The translations under genes were made by a program, and so were the position numbers. A stretch of DNA of 17,171 nucleotides, taken from assembly GCA_964612515.1 (NCBI GenBank), contig CAZTCX010000076.1, positions 1-17,171 on the forward strand, read 5' to 3'. The DNA comes from SABY01 sp964612515 (GTDB lineage: Bacteria > Bacteroidota > Bacteroidia > Bacteroidales > 4484-276). The notes under the pieces were generated by a model, which was given only the letters and a program-made list of their open reading frames with translations, searched no databases and had not been told where the DNA came from. Positions 1 through 7,492 of this stretch are shown here, piece by piece (positions within the stretch are counted from its first letter, which is position 1; each line of letters begins with the position of its first letter).

Positions 1-219
1 CGGCATTTCATCGGTAATCCCGCTGTCAGCGGTGATGTCGTCAAACTGCTGTTCTGCTGTAGCAGTGATGTTTTGGGCTTGTTCGTCGGCAGATTCCTGA
101 ACCTGATCTACAGGTATATTGGCTTCTTCCTGTGGCTGTTCAGCCTGGAGTGTCTTCTCATCCTGTGTCCCGGTTAGGGCATCTTCAGGAATTTGATTGG
201 TTTGATCTTTTGTTTCCAT
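1..219 (-). CDS. Acidic Gln/Glu-rich protein, N-terminus only (partial)
   Basis: Reading the minus strand from an ATG at 219 gives an uninterrupted 73-codon frame to the window edge, starting METKDQTNQIPEDALTG. It is very rich in Glu, Gln, Asp and Ala, has no hydrophobic stretch, and looks intrinsically disordered. Only the N-terminus is present, so no domain can be seen. Low-complexity acidic N-termini of this kind precede DUF349 repeats in a widespread Bacteroidetes protein family, which makes DUF349 the best guess, but that is inference from style and not a match. It faces away from the small membrane gene at 582, with about 360 bp between them. Confidence 0.6.
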   Translation of the reverse strand, partial: METKDQTNQIPEDALTGTQDEKTLQAEQPQEEANIPVDQVQESADEQAQNITATAEQQFDDITADSGITDEMP

Positions 220-327
220 TGACTAAAGAATTTTTACTTACGTAGCGTTTTGTTTTTACGGTATTCCGGTTTTTAAAACATGAATAAAAACCTGATAATT
301 AGATGTCTCTTTTTTAAAAAATGAGTG

Positions 328-335
328 CAAAAATA
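328..335 (-). promoter_or_regulatory. Candidate -7 promoter element; rest of 220-581 shows no gene
   Basis: On the minus strand this reads TATTTTTG, an exact fit to the Bacteroidetes -7 consensus TAnnTTTG. It would start transcription near 321 and give the acidic protein a leader of about 100 nt. No good TTG (-33) element lies at the expected distance, so support is partial. The whole 220-581 stretch is AT-rich, and I see no gene or clear terminator in it. For the plus-strand gene at 582 the nearest promoter-like word is CATATTTG at 511-518, one mismatch from consensus. Confidence 0.35.
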
Positions 336-581
336 GCATTTATTCCACAGCGTAATCATCCCGCCGGAATTTAACTTTTCACATTACGAAATGTCCACAA
401 ACATGCGTATCGAAAGCTACGATTGTAGAGTTTTTTATCCATTATTAATTCATTGGATTTTAACGCGGATTTCGATGAAAATCGAACAGCAATCAGCATT
501 ACTCATCTTCCATATTTGCATCCGTGTAAGTTGGCACATTTTTAAAGAGAGTTAGCTATCGAAACAAATAAAACTTGAATT

Positions 582-791
582 ATGCGTAAGGCAGGATTTG
601 TAATGTTATTTCTGGGGATTGTCGGGGTAGCCGTATTCGGCATTCAGACACTGAGCCATGCGGAAAATTTTTCCTTTTTGGGAATAATGATCGGACACGA
701 CGTAACGGGCGACATGCCGCTAATAATAAGTGCGCTGTTGCTGATAGCCGGAATGTTGATGGCGAGATTTGGCAAACCAGTAAAAGGTTAA
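582..791 (+). CDS. Small two-TM membrane protein, function unknown
   Basis: A 69-residue protein with a hydrophobic helix at about residues 5-22, a short polar segment containing HAENFSFLGI and GHDVTGDMP, and a second helix at about residues 46-63, ending in a basic tail (RFGKPVKG). This two-helix hairpin layout is typical of tiny stress-associated inner-membrane proteins that are common but uncharacterised in Bacteroidetes. The ATG is preceded by an AT-rich leader with no Shine-Dalgarno, normal for this phylum. The opposite-strand frame here has no recognisable content. I do not recognise a named family with confidence. The region downstream is repeat DNA, so the gene appears to be alone in its transcript. 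Confidence 0.65.
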   Translation: MRKAGFVMLFLGIVGVAVFGIQTLSHAENFSFLGIMIGHDVTGDMPLIISALLLIAGMLMARFGKPVKG

Positions 792-798
792 AAACAAG

Positions 799-1040
799 GG
801 AAACTCTGAAACGCTTACAGGGTTTTGACATTCTCGTGGTTGTGCGAATTTTAGCGCTACGTGAGTGGTTTATTCGTTGCTGAACGAAACTCTGCAAGGG
901 TGGTGCGATCATCTGGCGGAAAGGAAACTCTGAAACCTTTTCAGGGTTTTGGCCTTTTCGTGGCAACTCGAATTTTTGTTCTACGTGTGTGGTTTATTCG
1001 TAGCTGAGTGAAACCCTGCAAGGGCAGCGGGGTTGCTCCA
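799..1040 (+). repeat. Imperfect tandem duplication of a ~124-bp hairpin repeat
   Basis: Two diverged copies lie head to tail, about 799-922 and 923-1040. They share in the same order GAAACTCTGAAAC, CAGGGTTTT, a TTCTCGTGG/TTTCGTGG block, CTACGTGWGTGGTTTATTCG, and GAAAC(T/C)CTGCAAGGG. In the second copy AAACTCTGAAA, CC, TTTTCAGGGTTT folds as an 11-bp hairpin with one G-T pair. The first copy keeps the same arms with a mismatch. The block lies between the small + gene and the 3' end of the SHOCT gene, so it could also act as a transcript-end structure. The strand assignment is arbitrary. Confidence 0.7.
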
Positions 1041-1063
1041 ACCAAAGGCGCTACTATCAAAAA

Positions 1064-1399
1064 CTACGTTTCGCTGGCTGGGTCCTTTGGCTCTACAGGC
1101 TCACCGGGAATGCCATCCGTTACGATAGGATGTTCGATGAACATTTTGTCTTTGTGGAGGTGCGGCTTAACGTATTTTTGTTTCTCGCTGTCGTACTCAC
1201 TTTGGGTGATTTCGCCACGACGATAACGATCCTTGATTACATCGAGCGTGGATTCGCCATCAGGTCCATGACCCTTACCCCGGGGAGTTCTCCGGGCGAA
1301 CACCACTATTATTCCCACCAAAATAGCCAGGCCAAGTACCCATGCCCACAGCATATCCAGGCTGAAGGCTCCGTTTCCGTTCATCAGAATAATTGTCAT
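1064..1399 (-). CDS. TM-SHOCT domain small membrane protein
   Basis: A 111-residue protein. A transmembrane helix at about residues 15-35 (MLWAWVLGLAILVGIIVVFA) is followed by a basic linker (RRTPRGKGHG) and then, at about residues 50-75, the signature of a SHOCT (short C-terminal) domain: LDVIKDRYRRGEITQSEYD, matching the family pattern L-x-x-L/I-x-x-R-Y-x-x-G-E-I-t-x-x-E-Y. SHOCT domains are thought to mediate oligomerisation or protein and nucleic-acid contacts. The role here is unknown. The roughly 35-residue acidic, Pro-rich tail after SHOCT is longer than usual. An alternative start is Met6 (1384). The gene follows the 1430-1645 protein by 30 bp on the same strand, so they are probably cotranscribed. 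Confidence 0.75.
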   Translation of the reverse strand: MTIILMNGNGAFSLDMLWAWVLGLAILVGIIVVFARRTPRGKGHGPDGESTLDVIKDRYRRGEITQSEYDSEKQKYVKPHLHKDKMFIEHPIVTDGIPGEPVEPKDPASET

Positions 1400-1429
1400 A
1401 ATTAGTTTTCTTTTAAGTGAATATTAAAT

Positions 1430-1645
1430 CTAACCTTTTTCATTCTCAGATAAATCCTGCAACTCGATTCTTTCGCCTACGAGCGGCTCCTTTGGAGTTT
1501 CGGCGGTACCACTGCCAGCTTGCTTTTCCGTGGGGTTGCGTTCGCGGATTGTTTTTATTACCAGCCAAACAATCAACACGATCAGAATAGCTCCTGCAAT
1601 CCAAAACCAATAGGTGTTCCAATTCATAAGTGCTAAAATTCTCAT
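1430..1645 (-). CDS. Single-TM small membrane protein, function unknown
   Basis: A 71-residue protein: a short N-terminus, a strong hydrophobic helix at about residues 12-30 (FWIAGAILIVLIVWLVI), a basic KTIRERN stop-transfer segment, then a charged cytoplasmic tail with many Glu/Lys. It may start at Met1 (1645) or at Met7 (1627, giving MNWNTYWFW). If the promoter motif at 1662-1669 is used, Met7 would have the more normal leader of about 28 nt. It lies 30 bp upstream of the TM-SHOCT gene on the same strand. Both proteins start with similar short hydrophobic N-termini containing an I-L...M-N pattern before one TM helix, so the pair may be a small two-gene membrane unit. No domain is recognised. 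Confidence 0.6.
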   Translation of the reverse strand: MRILALMNWNTYWFWIAGAILIVLIVWLVIKTIRERNPTEKQAGSGTAETPKEPLVGERIELQDLSENEKG

Positions 1646-1661
1646 TGCATTTATCTATTAA

Positions 1662-1669
1662 CAAACTTA
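1662..1669 (-). promoter_or_regulatory. Candidate -7 promoter element for the small membrane operon
   Basis: The minus strand reads TAAGTTTG, an exact match to the Bacteroidetes TAnnTTTG element. It would place the transcription start near 1655, just ahead of the two small membrane genes. A -33 TTG at the proper spacing is not convincing. The remaining bases to 1917 show no gene. Confidence 0.4.
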
Positions 1670-1917
1670 AAGCAATTGTGGATGAAAATATTATTCCAAT
1701 TCTTTTACCGCATTACGAGGATTCGATGCAGCGCGTGATACAAAGTTTAATGCGACTTTGCAGGCAGCCAATCTGCTGCTCAAATGGGTAAATTCTTACA
1801 CAAATTTGTTCTTGCGTCTCCCCGTCAGAGGATATTGGCGTGCACAACGTAATTATACCTGAATGTCAATCCTTTAAAAATAAACTCCTTCTAACCTCTT
1901 ACTTCTATCTTTTAACC

Positions 1918-2814
1918 TCAGCATCCTGGTGCGCAGCTTTCGCTGATATCTTGCTGCTCAATCTGAAAAGTTGTATGTCCGATGCTAAAACGTTCGTTTA
2001 GCTGGTGCTGAAGATTGCGAATAAATCCATCATCATGACCGCGCGGCATAACAAGATGAGCTGTGAGTGCCACAGCGGTAGTACTCATGGCCCAGATGTG
2101 CAGATCGTGAATACCAGTTACACCGTTCTGATCCAAAAGAAAATTGCGCACTTTTTCAAGATCGACTTGCCGTGGAACCGCATCGAGTGCCAGATCGATG
2201 GAATCTGTAAATAAATGCCAGGTTCCCCACAACACTACGATGATGATCACAAAACTAATGATGGGATCGATCCACAACATTCCCGTAAGGGTGATGAGCA
2301 AGCCGGCAATCACCACTCCCACAGAAATACCTGCATCGGCAACCATGTGCAGAAAAGCCCCCCGGATGTTCAAGTCGTGCTTCTGACCTTTCATAAAAAG
2401 CAACGCCGTAAGCGTATTGACGACCACCCCGATGCCTGCCACCCACATCACCTGTATAGAAGCCACTGGTTCAGGGTTTTTGATTTTGCTAATGGCATCC
2501 CAACAGATGGCTGCCATTGCGCCAAAGAGCAGCAGCGCGTTGAGGATAGAAACCAAAATGGTAGTTTTGCGCAAGCCATAAGTATATTTTCCTTTGGGAC
2601 GACGTGTGGCCAGCCAGGCTGCCGACCAGGCAAATGCCAGACTCAGCACATCGCTGGCATTATGAATGGCATCGGCAAGCAACGCCGATGAGTTGGCCAG
2701 CAATCCGTAAATAACCTCCACAACCACAAAACCAACATTCAGCGCTATGCCAATGGCAAAGGCGCGTCCGTAGCTGACAGTTGAACTATGTGCATGTGAA
2801 TGATTGTGTGACAT
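1918..2814 (-). CDS. CDF-family cation (zinc-type) efflux transporter
   Basis: A 298-residue cation diffusion facilitator of the CzcD/ZitB type, which exports Zn2+ (possibly Co2+/Cd2+) from the cytoplasm in exchange for protons. I chose the ATG at 2814 because it gives the typical His-rich start MSHNHSHAHS. A longer frame from 2850 adds 12 residues that do not look like the family. There are six hydrophobic helices across residues ~18-200. The paired metal-site motifs characteristic of zinc CDFs are both present: H51-x3-D55 (AIHNASD) in TM2 and H156-x3-D160 (HMVADAGIS) in TM5. A cytoplasmic domain at ~205-290 carries HDLHIWAMS and GHTTFQIE, usual for CzcD-like proteins. The C-terminus ends in Cys-Ala-Pro-Gly-Cys, an extra possible metal ligand pair. 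The gene stands alone. No metal-regulator gene is adjacent. Confidence 0.93.
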   Translation of the reverse strand: MSHNHSHAHSSTVSYGRAFAIGIALNVGFVVVEVIYGLLANSSALLADAIHNASDVLSLAFAWSAAWLATRRPKGKYTYGLRKTTILVSILNALLLFGAMAAICWDAISKIKNPEPVASIQVMWVAGIGVVVNTLTALLFMKGQKHDLNIRGAFLHMVADAGISVGVVIAGLLITLTGMLWIDPIISFVIIIVVLWGTWHLFTDSIDLALDAVPRQVDLEKVRNFLLDQNGVTGIHDLHIWAMSTTAVALTAHLVMPRGHDDGFIRNLQHQLNERFSIGHTTFQIEQQDISESCAPGC

Positions 2815-2947
2815 CGGATTAAAATAAAGGCTTTGCCGAAAGAACAACATTTGCCTGAAAAGGTTTCCCTGAGTTGCTTTTACACTTTGCGCCAGACGCC
2901 TTTATAAGACCCGATATTTCAAAAGCTGAGAAAAGACATCTTGCAAA

Positions 2948-2980
2948 TTGAAAAGCATTACTTTTAGCCCTCAATATTTG
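2948..2980 (+). promoter_or_regulatory. Candidate promoter for the DUF6377 gene
   Basis: TTG at 2948-2950 is followed after 22 bp by AATATTTG (2973-2980), one mismatch from TAnnTTTG. The transcription start would fall within a few bases of the ATG at 2992, implying an unusually short leader. This is a suggestive arrangement only. Confidence 0.3.
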
Positions 2981-2991
2981 TCGCAATTTTT

Positions 2992-4605
2992 ATGACCCGC
3001 TCACTGATTCTGATTATTATTTCTACCCTTTTTGTTTCGGGACTTCTCTACAGCCAGTCGAACGACACCCTGCTGCTGCAACTTGAGAAGATGATTCTTC
3101 AAAAAGAAGTTTTTAAAAATCAAAAATACAACCAGATCGGACAACTCAAAAGCCAGCTTGAGGAGGCAAAACGCCTCAAAAATGACGAGCAAGAATATCA
3201 ACTTTGTCAGCAGCTCTTTGAAGAATATGGCTCCTTTATTTATGATTCGGCATTTCATTACGCCTGGCGCATGCAGGAGCTGGCACACACATCTGGCGCA
3301 CCCGAGAAAATTGCCACAGCACGCCTCAACATGAGTTTTGTTTTGCTATCCTCCGGGATGTTTCACGAAGCGCTCGACACGCTTCAGGCTATCGACCCGC
3401 GCTATCTCACCAATGATCAGCAGGTGACGTGGTACAATCATCTTGCACGCGCCAACTATGACATGGCTGAGTATGCGAGCGATCCTCACTTCTCACCTTA
3501 TTATAATGCAAACGGAAATTCTTTTATCCGCCAGGCGATTGCCATTGCCGACAGCTCCACTTATCGCAAATGGGTGCTCAAAGCAACGCTAAATCTCAAG
3601 GAAGGAAAAACCGACAGCGCCCGTTTTTTTTATCAAAAAGTGCTTGATAATTTCGACATCAGTACGCACGAAAAAGCCATGATTTTTGCCAGCCTTGCCA
3701 ACCTCGATCTGAAAGAAACGGATACCACCGCAGCAATCGGCAACCTGATCCGCAGCGCCATGGCCGACATCGAGGCGGTAGTAACTGAAACCATCGCGTT
3801 ACGAAATCTGGCTATGCTACTTTACCGCAAAGGTGATATTCTGAGAGCTTACAATTATATCCTGCTTGCCAGCAATGATGCGGGATTCTACGGCGCCCGC
3901 CAGCGTACTTTCCAGATTTCGGAAGTGCTGCCTTTGATTGAAGGCGAGAAGCTGAAGCTTACCGAAAATCAAAACAAACAATTGCAACTTTACGTGATCT
4001 TTCTGGCAATACTCGCCACACTGGTGCTGATATCGCTGCTGGTAATCATCAATCAGCTTGTGAAATTGCGCAAAGCGCGTGAAGCTATTTTGAAGGCCAA
4101 TCTAAATCTGAAAGCCCTCAACGAAACCCTGAGCGAGGCCAACAAGATCAAAGAGGAGTACATCGCCTACTATTTTAATATCAGTACCACGTATGTGGAC
4201 AAGCTGGAAATGCTGCGCGACAGCCTGCAAAGAAATATCGACAACAAGCGCTATGAAAACCTACAACAGGCCGTCGATAAGTTGAATATTAAAAAAGAAA
4301 GGCTTTTACTTTTTCAGAATTTCGATAAGATTTTCCTGAGCATCTTTCCCGATTTCGTCGAAGGATTCAATGCACTTTTTAAGCCCGAAGACCAGGTGCA
4401 GCTTACCGAAGACGGCGCCATGAATACAGACCTACGCATCTTTGCGCTCATCCGCATGGGCATCATCGATAACGAGGCCATCGCCAAAATCCTCAACTTC
4501 TCCATCAACACCATTTATTCGTACAAAAACCGGATCAAAACGCGGTCGATTGTCGCCAACAACGAATTCGANNNNNNNNNNATTATGGCCATACGATCCG
4601 TATAA
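2992..4605 (+). CDS. DUF6377-type TPR/transmembrane/HTH regulator, interrupted by a gap
   Basis: About 537 codons. A signal peptide (residues ~1-22, ending LLYSQS) precedes a short coiled segment (NDTLLLQLEKMI, then Lys/Glu-rich) and a TPR-like helical region (~60-330) with the family's EEYGSFIYDSAFHYAWRM block. One transmembrane helix follows at ~333-356, then a coiled coil with EANKIKEEYIAYYF (~360-400). A LuxR-like helix-turn-helix with DLRIFALIRMGI and INTIYSYKNRIK occupies ~478-522. This order is that of Bacteroidetes DUF6377 proteins, membrane-anchored putative transcription regulators that sense something in the periplasm. The last codons lie across ten Ns. Beyond them the same frame continues with IMAIRSV and a stop, resembling the normal end of this family, so the gene is probably complete, although the true gap length is unknown. 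Target genes are not evident. Confidence 0.88.
   Translation: MTRSLILIIISTLFVSGLLYSQSNDTLLLQLEKMILQKEVFKNQKYNQIGQLKSQLEEAKRLKNDEQEYQLCQQLFEEYGSFIYDSAFHYAWRMQELAHTSGAPEKIATARLNMSFVLLSSGMFHEALDTLQAIDPRYLTNDQQVTWYNHLARANYDMAEYASDPHFSPYYNANGNSFIRQAIAIADSSTYRKWVLKATLNLKEGKTDSARFFYQKVLDNFDISTHEKAMIFASLANLDLKETDTTAAIGNLIRSAMADIEAVVTETIALRNLAMLLYRKGDILRAYNYILLASNDAGFYGARQRTFQISEVLPLIEGEKLKLTENQNKQLQLYVIFLAILATLVLISLLVIINQLVKLRKAREAILKANLNLKALNETLSEANKIKEEYIAYYFNISTTYVDKLEMLRDSLQRNIDNKRYENLQQAVDKLNIKKERLLLFQNFDKIFLSIFPDFVEGFNALFKPEDQVQLTEDGAMNTDLRIFALIRMGIIDNEAIAKILNFSINTIYSYKNRIKTRSIVANNEFXXXXIMAIRSV
4572..4581. other. Assembly gap (10 Ns)
   Basis: A run of ten N bases inside the last codons of the DUF6377 gene, almost certainly a scaffolding placeholder. 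Its true length may differ, and sequence joined across it should be treated with care. Confidence 0.97.
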
Positions 4606-4785
4606 TTTACGATTGCCGAATTACGATTGACGATTTATGCCTGTCCTGTGGTGGTTGCGGTGGCTGAGCTTGTCGAAGCCAGTCTGTCGAAACCAGCGTA
4701 GTCGCAGGGAATTACGATTTAGGAATGACAACAGATTGCTTCGCTACGCTCGCAATGAACCATTAACGATTAACGATTAATGAAT
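4601..4785. repeat. Cluster of interspersed repeat fragments
   Basis: This intergenic stretch consists largely of repeat words. ATTTACGATT/ATTACGATT-type units occur at about 4605-4635 and 4710-4720. A REP-like GGTGGCTGAGCTTGTCGAAG occurs at about 4659-4678, followed by a second degenerate CTGTCGAAACCAG. An ATTGC...GCAAT hairpin element (GATTGCTTCGC...CTCGCAATGA) lies at about 4735-4758, and ATTAACGATTAACGATTAA at about 4762-4780. Words of this type recur in the window (8334-8379, 17033-17117). No coding signal is seen. Confidence 0.6.
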
Positions 4786-4792
4786 GGGATTG

Positions 4793-5131
4793 TCAAAAAG
4801 TTCCGCCATCCCAGCCCCACAGGTCGCGTGGTGCATCCACAAATTCGATATAAATCCGATCCGCCGGAACCTGCGTGGCCTCTGTAAGAAAACCGGTAAG
4901 TCTTGCGGAAAGATCAGAAGTTTGTTTACGGGGCAGTCCGATGCTTTTCAATTCACAATATAGTAATGGCGCATCGGTGCCACCAAAACGCATCTGCCGT
5001 TGATCTTCCACATCAATCATCACATATTTTTCAGGCTTTTGCAAAATTTCAGCTACCAACTTTGAAAGATTTGCGGCAATCTTGTCGCCGTCATTCAGCT
5101 TTTGGTTGGTTTTAATTTTTAAGTAAGGCAT
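4793..5131 (-). CDS. MIF-like (macrophage migration inhibitory factor) tautomerase homologue
   Basis: A 112-residue protein of the MIF/D-dopachrome and phenylpyruvate tautomerase family, which enolises phenylpyruvate-like substrates with an N-terminal proline as the base. I chose the ATG at 5131 because it gives MPYLKIKTN, placing the catalytic Pro second, exposed after Met removal. An upstream ATG at 5182 would bury it. Conserved landmarks: LQKPEKYVMIDV (the MIF Lys32 region), MRFGGTDAPLLYCELKSIG (the FGG and S-I-G segments), and DRIYIEFVD...GWDGGTF at the end. Length and order match animal MIF (about 115 aa). Compared with MIF, the YIN active-site segment reads YIE, so an active-site Asn is replaced by Glu. 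It is cytoplasmic by appearance, with no signal peptide. It sits downstream of the HD phosphodiesterase on the same strand, 146 bp away. Confidence 0.93.
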   Translation of the reverse strand: MPYLKIKTNQKLNDGDKIAANLSKLVAEILQKPEKYVMIDVEDQRQMRFGGTDAPLLYCELKSIGLPRKQTSDLSARLTGFLTEATQVPADRIYIEFVDAPRDLWGWDGGTF

Positions 5132-5179
5132 AAGAATTGAAATTTTCAAATCACAAAAAAACAAAAAACAAATAAATCT

Positions 5180-5260
5180 CAAAATTCAATAATCGAATCT
5201 TCAAAAACAACCGTTTGAATTTTGGAACTTGGGATTTGTTTGAGAATTGGAATTTGGATA
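5180..5260. repeat. AT-rich intergenic repeat with 10-bp inverted arms
   Basis: CAAAATTCAA at 5180-5189 and its reverse complement TTGAATTTTG at 5215-5224 form a possible stem with a 25-nt loop. Further variants of the same word follow (GGAACTTGGGATTTG, GAATTGGAATTTGGATATTG) to about 5260. It lies between the MIF and HD-phosphodiesterase genes and looks like the AT-rich interspersed repeat common in this genome type. It may also help end the upstream transcript. Confidence 0.45.
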
Positions 5261-5277
5261 TTGGTGTTTTTTAAATT

Positions 5278-7350
5278 CTATTTTGGATACTCGATGCGGA
5301 TGTGATAGATATTCATCAGCTTCTTTTTCAGGATTTTCTTCACCTTATTAATATCACGCAAAGTGATGTTGGAATTGATAAATTGGTCCATCTCCATCTG
5401 TTTGTTGATGATATTTTCTACCAAATTATTGATGGTTACCTCGTCGATAATTTTCATGCTGCGTGCGGCAGCTTCCACCGAATCCGACATCATCACTACG
5501 CTGGTTTCTTTACTAAAAGGAATGGGACCGGGATAGGTGAAGCGGCGCGGATCTACTTTCTCGTCGGGATTTTCTTTCTGTTGCATGGTGTAGAAATATC
5601 CTACTTTGCTCGTCCCGTGGTGGGTGCGGATAAAGTCGATGATCTGTTCGGGCAGCTTGTACTTTTTTGCTTTTTCGATACCATCAATCACATGGTCGAT
5701 GATGATGCGGGCACTTTCCTCGTAGGTAAGTTCGTCGTGCGGATTGACACCCGTCACTTGGTTTTCGATAAAATACATTGGATGATTCATCTTACCAATA
5801 TCGTGATAGAGCGCTCCAGTACGTGTGATCAGGGCGTCGCCACCAATTTCGTAAATACATTCTTCGGCCAGATTGGCCACCTGCAGCGAATGCTGAAAAG
5901 TGCCGGGCGCACGCATATTTAGCTCGCGAAGCAATTTACCATTTGTATCCGAAAGCTCTAGCAGCGTCACATCCGTGACCAGCGAAAACATGCGTTCGAA
6001 GAGGTAAATGAGTGGGTAAGCTATCATGATAAGTAACGCACTGCCACCAAACATGGCAAAATCCACCGGGCGGATGGTGGAGAAATTACCTTCCTGAATA
6101 AGATTAAGCCCTGTGTAAATAGCCGAATAGGAAAGGAAAACCACGACAGCCGTGAATAAAAACTGCGATCGCTTTTGTAGATTGACAATACTAAATATGG
6201 TGATGATGCCGGCGATGAGTTCCATAAACAGAAACTGGAAACTGTTTGGCACCAAAAACCCGATGAGGATGATCATGATAAGATAAACGTACAACGCCAG
6301 CCGCGTATCGAAAAACACGCGGATGAGGATGGTGCCGATACAGAGCGGCACCAGGTAGATAAACTGTGGGTCGATGCGCAGCGCCACACTGGTGAGAAAA
6401 ACCATGAGGATGAGCACCAGCAATATCAGGATTACCTTTTTGTTGTCGCGCAGTATATCGCGCCGGAAAAAGTAAAGGAAAAATGCCAGCACCATCAACG
6501 AAATGGCTACCAGCAGCACTTGTCCGGCAAGGATCAGATAATAGTTACTGTCCTGACCCAGCCGGGCTTCGTATTCCTGGCGCAGCGACTCGAGAATCTG
6601 AAATTTATTTTTATTAATAAGCTCACCTTTTGAAATAATGCGCTCGCCCTCTTGCACCATGCCGCGTGTGGACGAAATCTGGGTGAGATAATTCTGAAGC
6701 TCTTTCTGTGTCATCGACTCGTTGTACGACACGTTTTGGGTCATCGTCTCCTCGAGCAGTTGCTTTAGCAGCTCCTTATCCACGCCATCTGATTGGGCAA
6801 GCATCGTCTTTATTTTCTCGTACGCTGTATGGATGTTGTAAAGATCGCCCAGACGCACCTTCTCGGCAGAGTTGTTAATGATGAGCGTGATCTGATAATC
6901 GGGTGGCTTATTTTCGATGGCAGGAATCGTTTGGATAATGCCCCGGTTGAGGGTGGCTGTAAGAATTTTAAGCCCACGTTCGAGTGATGCTTCCTTTAAA
7001 TTATTGTTGGTGGCAGATGGCCCGTATTTGAGTGCCCAGTAGTTGTTGAAATTATCGATAAACTCACTGCGGATGGTTTCACTTTTCTCGATATTAAAAT
7101 CGAAAAACAGCTCGCGGTTGGCCATTATCTCGTTTCGTTCTTTTTCGGCCTCCTCGGGCGCTTTCAAAATCGGGAAGTCGAAAGGCGCTATCAGGTCTTC
7201 GTGCTGCCATGGGCGCCCTTTGGTGTACTCATATTTGAATTTGGCCTCTTTCGGGAAAAAAGAAACCAATATCACCAGGCTCACCAGAAATAGAAAAACC
7301 TTGTAAAAAATGGAATAATGCTGACTGAGAAAATCCCAGATTCTATTCAT
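5278..7350 (-). CDS. 7TM-HD family phosphohydrolase (PgpH-type, likely c-di-AMP phosphodiesterase)
   Basis: A 690-residue membrane enzyme. Residues ~18-33 form an N-terminal anchor, ~40-270 a large extracytoplasmic domain (7TMR-HDED type), ~275-460 seven hydrophobic helices, and ~470-670 a cytoplasmic HD hydrolase domain. The HD metal ligands are all visible: H487 in GTFQHSLQVA, H516-D517 in YHDIGKMNHP, H553 in IIIDHVIDG, H577-H578 in RTHHGTSK and D623 in SDSVEAAARS. This architecture is that of Listeria PgpH, which hydrolyses cyclic di-AMP to pApA. Bacteroidetes members share the layout, so c-di-AMP is the likely substrate, by family inference. It is transcribed divergently from the NlpC/P60 peptidase, with 142 bp between the start codons. 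c-di-AMP controls osmotic and cell-wall balance in other bacteria, which fits that neighbour. Confidence 0.93.
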   Translation of the reverse strand: MNRIWDFLSQHYSIFYKVFLFLVSLVILVSFFPKEAKFKYEYTKGRPWQHEDLIAPFDFPILKAPEEAEKERNEIMANRELFFDFNIEKSETIRSEFIDNFNNYWALKYGPSATNNNLKEASLERGLKILTATLNRGIIQTIPAIENKPPDYQITLIINNSAEKVRLGDLYNIHTAYEKIKTMLAQSDGVDKELLKQLLEETMTQNVSYNESMTQKELQNYLTQISSTRGMVQEGERIISKGELINKNKFQILESLRQEYEARLGQDSNYYLILAGQVLLVAISLMVLAFFLYFFRRDILRDNKKVILILLVLILMVFLTSVALRIDPQFIYLVPLCIGTILIRVFFDTRLALYVYLIMIILIGFLVPNSFQFLFMELIAGIITIFSIVNLQKRSQFLFTAVVVFLSYSAIYTGLNLIQEGNFSTIRPVDFAMFGGSALLIMIAYPLIYLFERMFSLVTDVTLLELSDTNGKLLRELNMRAPGTFQHSLQVANLAEECIYEIGGDALITRTGALYHDIGKMNHPMYFIENQVTGVNPHDELTYEESARIIIDHVIDGIEKAKKYKLPEQIIDFIRTHHGTSKVGYFYTMQQKENPDEKVDPRRFTYPGPIPFSKETSVVMMSDSVEAAARSMKIIDEVTINNLVENIINKQMEMDQFINSNITLRDINKVKKILKKKLMNIYHIRIEYPK

Positions 7351-7492
7351 AACACCAAAAATTTGAAGCGAAAGTAATTCATTTTTTGTCCAACCGAAAA
7401 ATATCCGCTGTAACGATACTCTTCAGAATTTAATTTGTCATGGTTGAACGCTTATTGCTGCATAATTGTTAACATTGCCAAAAATAAATCGT

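Noticed and set aside
580..966. Minus-strand 128-codon frame covering the small membrane gene and the repeat
   Set aside because: It runs through the tandem repeat and antisense to a better membrane protein, with no domain-like content.
5132..5182. N-terminal extension of the MIF homologue from the ATG at 5182
   Set aside because: It would bury the catalytic proline. The family requires Pro right after the initiator Met.
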